Position numbers and translations under genes: made by a program. Under the pieces are notes generated by a model. That model was given only the letters and a program-made list of their open reading frames with translations. It ran no database searches and was not told the origin of the DNA. A DNA stretch of 64,000 nt from an uncultured Erythrobacter sp. (lineage in GTDB: Bacteria; Pseudomonadota; Alphaproteobacteria; Sphingomonadales; Sphingomonadaceae). The stretch lies in the NCBI GenBank assembly GCA_947488755.1, contig CANLAD010000001.1:2861501-2925500 (forward strand), written 5' to 3'. Positions 62,824 to 64,000 of this stretch are shown here, in pieces (within the stretch, counting starts at the first letter, position 1; every line of letters begins with the position of its first letter).

Positions 62824-64000
62824 ATGCCCAGCGATCTGCCCCCACCCTATACCGCCATGACCCGGCACGAAATGATGCCGCGCGCGACCCATGACGAAGC
62901 GGCGCGGTTCAATTTTCTGACCCACTTCAATCGCTATCTGTCGGGCGCGATCGGGTCGGGGAACAAGCTGGCCTATGAAAAGCGCGTGCTACCCGCCTTT
63001 CGCGCCGAGCACGGGCGTGATCCCGAACACCGCTACGAAATCCGCGATGCGATGAACCAGGATAGCTGGCATCGCACGTGGTCTGCGCTCAAGCGCAATT
63101 CGATGGAGATGCGTCAGCATTTCGGACGGCAGGTGGTGCTGCGCCAGATCGATGAGCTCGACGCGATGGCGGCACAGTACAACGAGCATTCCGGGATGCT
63201 CGAGCTCGACCCCTCGGTCGAACAGCCGCCTTATCAGACCGCGGTGGACATTCACTGCCAGCCGGGCGGCTATCACACCGAGGAACGGCCCGGCGACGTG
63301 ACGGTTGGCGCGAATTACGATGTCGGCCTGTTCGCAACGACGGGCGGAGCGCTCGGCGGGCTGAACGATGGCGGCGGACAGGCGGTGGTCGAATGGGTGC
63401 GCAAGGAGCATCCCGATTTCGCGCCAAAGCGCATCCTCGATATCGGTTGCACGGTTGGTCATAACGCCGTGCCGATCGCGCAGGCATTTCCCGAGGCGAA
63501 GGTCATCGCAATCGACACCGCCGCGGCTTCGCTGCGCTATGGCGCGGCGCGTGCGGCGGCTATGGGAGTGAAGAACATCAGGTTCGTGCAGGCTTCGGGC
63601 GAAGACCTGTCGCGGTGGGAAAACGACAGCTTCGACTGGGTGCAGACCACCATGTTCCTGCACGAATTGTCGTCCAAGGCCATGCCCCGCCTTCTGGCCG
63701 AGGCGCACCGCGTTCTGAAGCCCGGCGGGCTGACCCTGCATGTCGAGCAGCCGCAATATTCCGACGATATGCCGCTGTTCGAACAGTTCATGCGGGACTG
63801 GGATGCGTTCAACAACAACGAGCCGTTCTGGTCGGCGATGCACGGGCAGGATCTGAAGCAGGTGATGGCTGATGCAGGGTTCGAACGCGACGACCAGTTC
63901 GTCGCCGGAGTGCGCGCAGTGGTCGATCCCGACATCTTCCCGCCCGCCGCCGAAGGCGAGGAGGAGGATTTCGGCCGCGCCGCGATCTGGAACGCCTATG
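62824..64000 (+). CDS. Class I SAM-dependent methyltransferase (3' end outside window)
   Basis: The frame runs open from ATG 62824 to the window end (392 codons seen). The SAM site motif I is ILDIGCTVGHNAVPIAQAFP, followed by VIAIDTAA (motif II), the WVQTTMFLHELS motif IV region, and HRVLKPGGLTLHVE (motif VI). An N-terminal extension of about 190 residues before the SAM domain is unusual for this fold and has no identified domain. A UbiE/COQ5-like (Methyltransf_11-type) role on a small molecule is possible. The substrate is unknown. Confidence 0.88.
   Translation, partial: MPSDLPPPYTAMTRHEMMPRATHDEAARFNFLTHFNRYLSGAIGSGNKLAYEKRVLPAFRAEHGRDPEHRYEIRDAMNQDSWHRTWSALKRNSMEMRQHFGRQVVLRQIDELDAMAAQYNEHSGMLELDPSVEQPPYQTAVDIHCQPGGYHTEERPGDVTVGANYDVGLFATTGGALGGLNDGGGQAVVEWVRKEHPDFAPKRILDIGCTVGHNAVPIAQAFPEAKVIAIDTAAASLRYGAARAAAMGVKNIRFVQASGEDLSRWENDSFDWVQTTMFLHELSSKAMPRLLAEAHRVLKPGGLTLHVEQPQYSDDMPLFEQFMRDWDAFNNNEPFWSAMHGQDLKQVMADAGFERDDQFVAGVRAVVDPDIFPPAAEGEEEDFGRAAIWNAY

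Noticed and set aside
1..64000. CRISPR arrays, tRNA or rRNA genes
   Set aside because: No regularly spaced direct repeats and no cloverleaf-like or GTTCRANNC-type segments with matching arms were found by eye.

Overview
The window reads as a chromosomal segment of an alphaproteobacterium, most likely a sphingomonad (Sphingomonadales, perhaps an Erythrobacter-type marine lineage). The reasons are GC-rich coding DNA, three large TonB-dependent receptors, overlapping ATGA/TGATG operon junctions, an IS91-type element with its own tyrosine recombinase, a short PutA without a DNA-binding domain, and alphaproteobacterial DksA/TraR, Dcd and EAL proteins. The species was not determined. I see no tRNA, rRNA or CRISPR array.

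Layout. 1-7.5 kb: the end of a phospholipase-D-like gene, then a tripartite RND efflux operon (adaptor, pump, outer-membrane channel). 7.5-11.3 kb: a decayed strip with a hemD-like pseudogene, a META-MliC lipoprotein, a lone phoU with a Pho box at its start, and an integrase remnant. 11.3-23 kb: a compact catabolic island. A GntR regulator heads a tightly coupled operon (HMG-CoA-lyase-like enzyme, HyuA, HyuB, class III CoA-transferase, N-carbamoylsarcosine-amidase-like hydrolase). It diverges from a TonB receptor followed by a cysteine-less Asp/Glu-racemase relative and two tandem NTF2-like proteins. 23.5-27.4 kb: a SxtJ / DUF5989 / carbamoyltransferase / SGNH cassette. 28-31.5 kb: a degraded IS91-type element beside an apparently intact IS110 (IS1111-group) element. 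31.5-40.7 kb: a LysR regulator diverging from a second TonB receptor, an NADP oxidoreductase, an alpha/beta hydrolase and a VOC protein, then ExoD, a frameshifted 7-alpha-hydroxysteroid dehydrogenase and a serine hydrolase. 40.8-51.9 kb: YeiH and NhaP transporters, a cyanide-insensitive cydAB-type operon with a nonsense codon in each of its three genes, an unusual flavoprotein, a PQQ glucose dehydrogenase, and IS5 and IS3 scars. 51.9-64 kb: a ZnuD-like zinc receptor behind a Zur-like palindrome, then mostly housekeeping genes (saccharopine-dehydrogenase-like, dcd, DksA/TraR, EAL phosphodiesterase, PutA, methyltransferase).

How it works together. The hyu island looks like uptake plus stepwise breakdown of a cyclic amide or imide: a receptor imports it, ATP-dependent HyuAB opens the ring, the amidase removes the carbamoyl or amide group, the CoA-transferase activates the acid and the lyase cleaves the thioester. 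The substrate is unknown, and this reading is inference from family membership and co-transcription. The LysR island has the same receptor-plus-enzymes layout. Gene decay (hemD, integrase, CaCA exchanger, hdhA, the cyd operon, IS3, IS5, IS91) is frequent between intact islands, as expected of an accessory region with high turnover.
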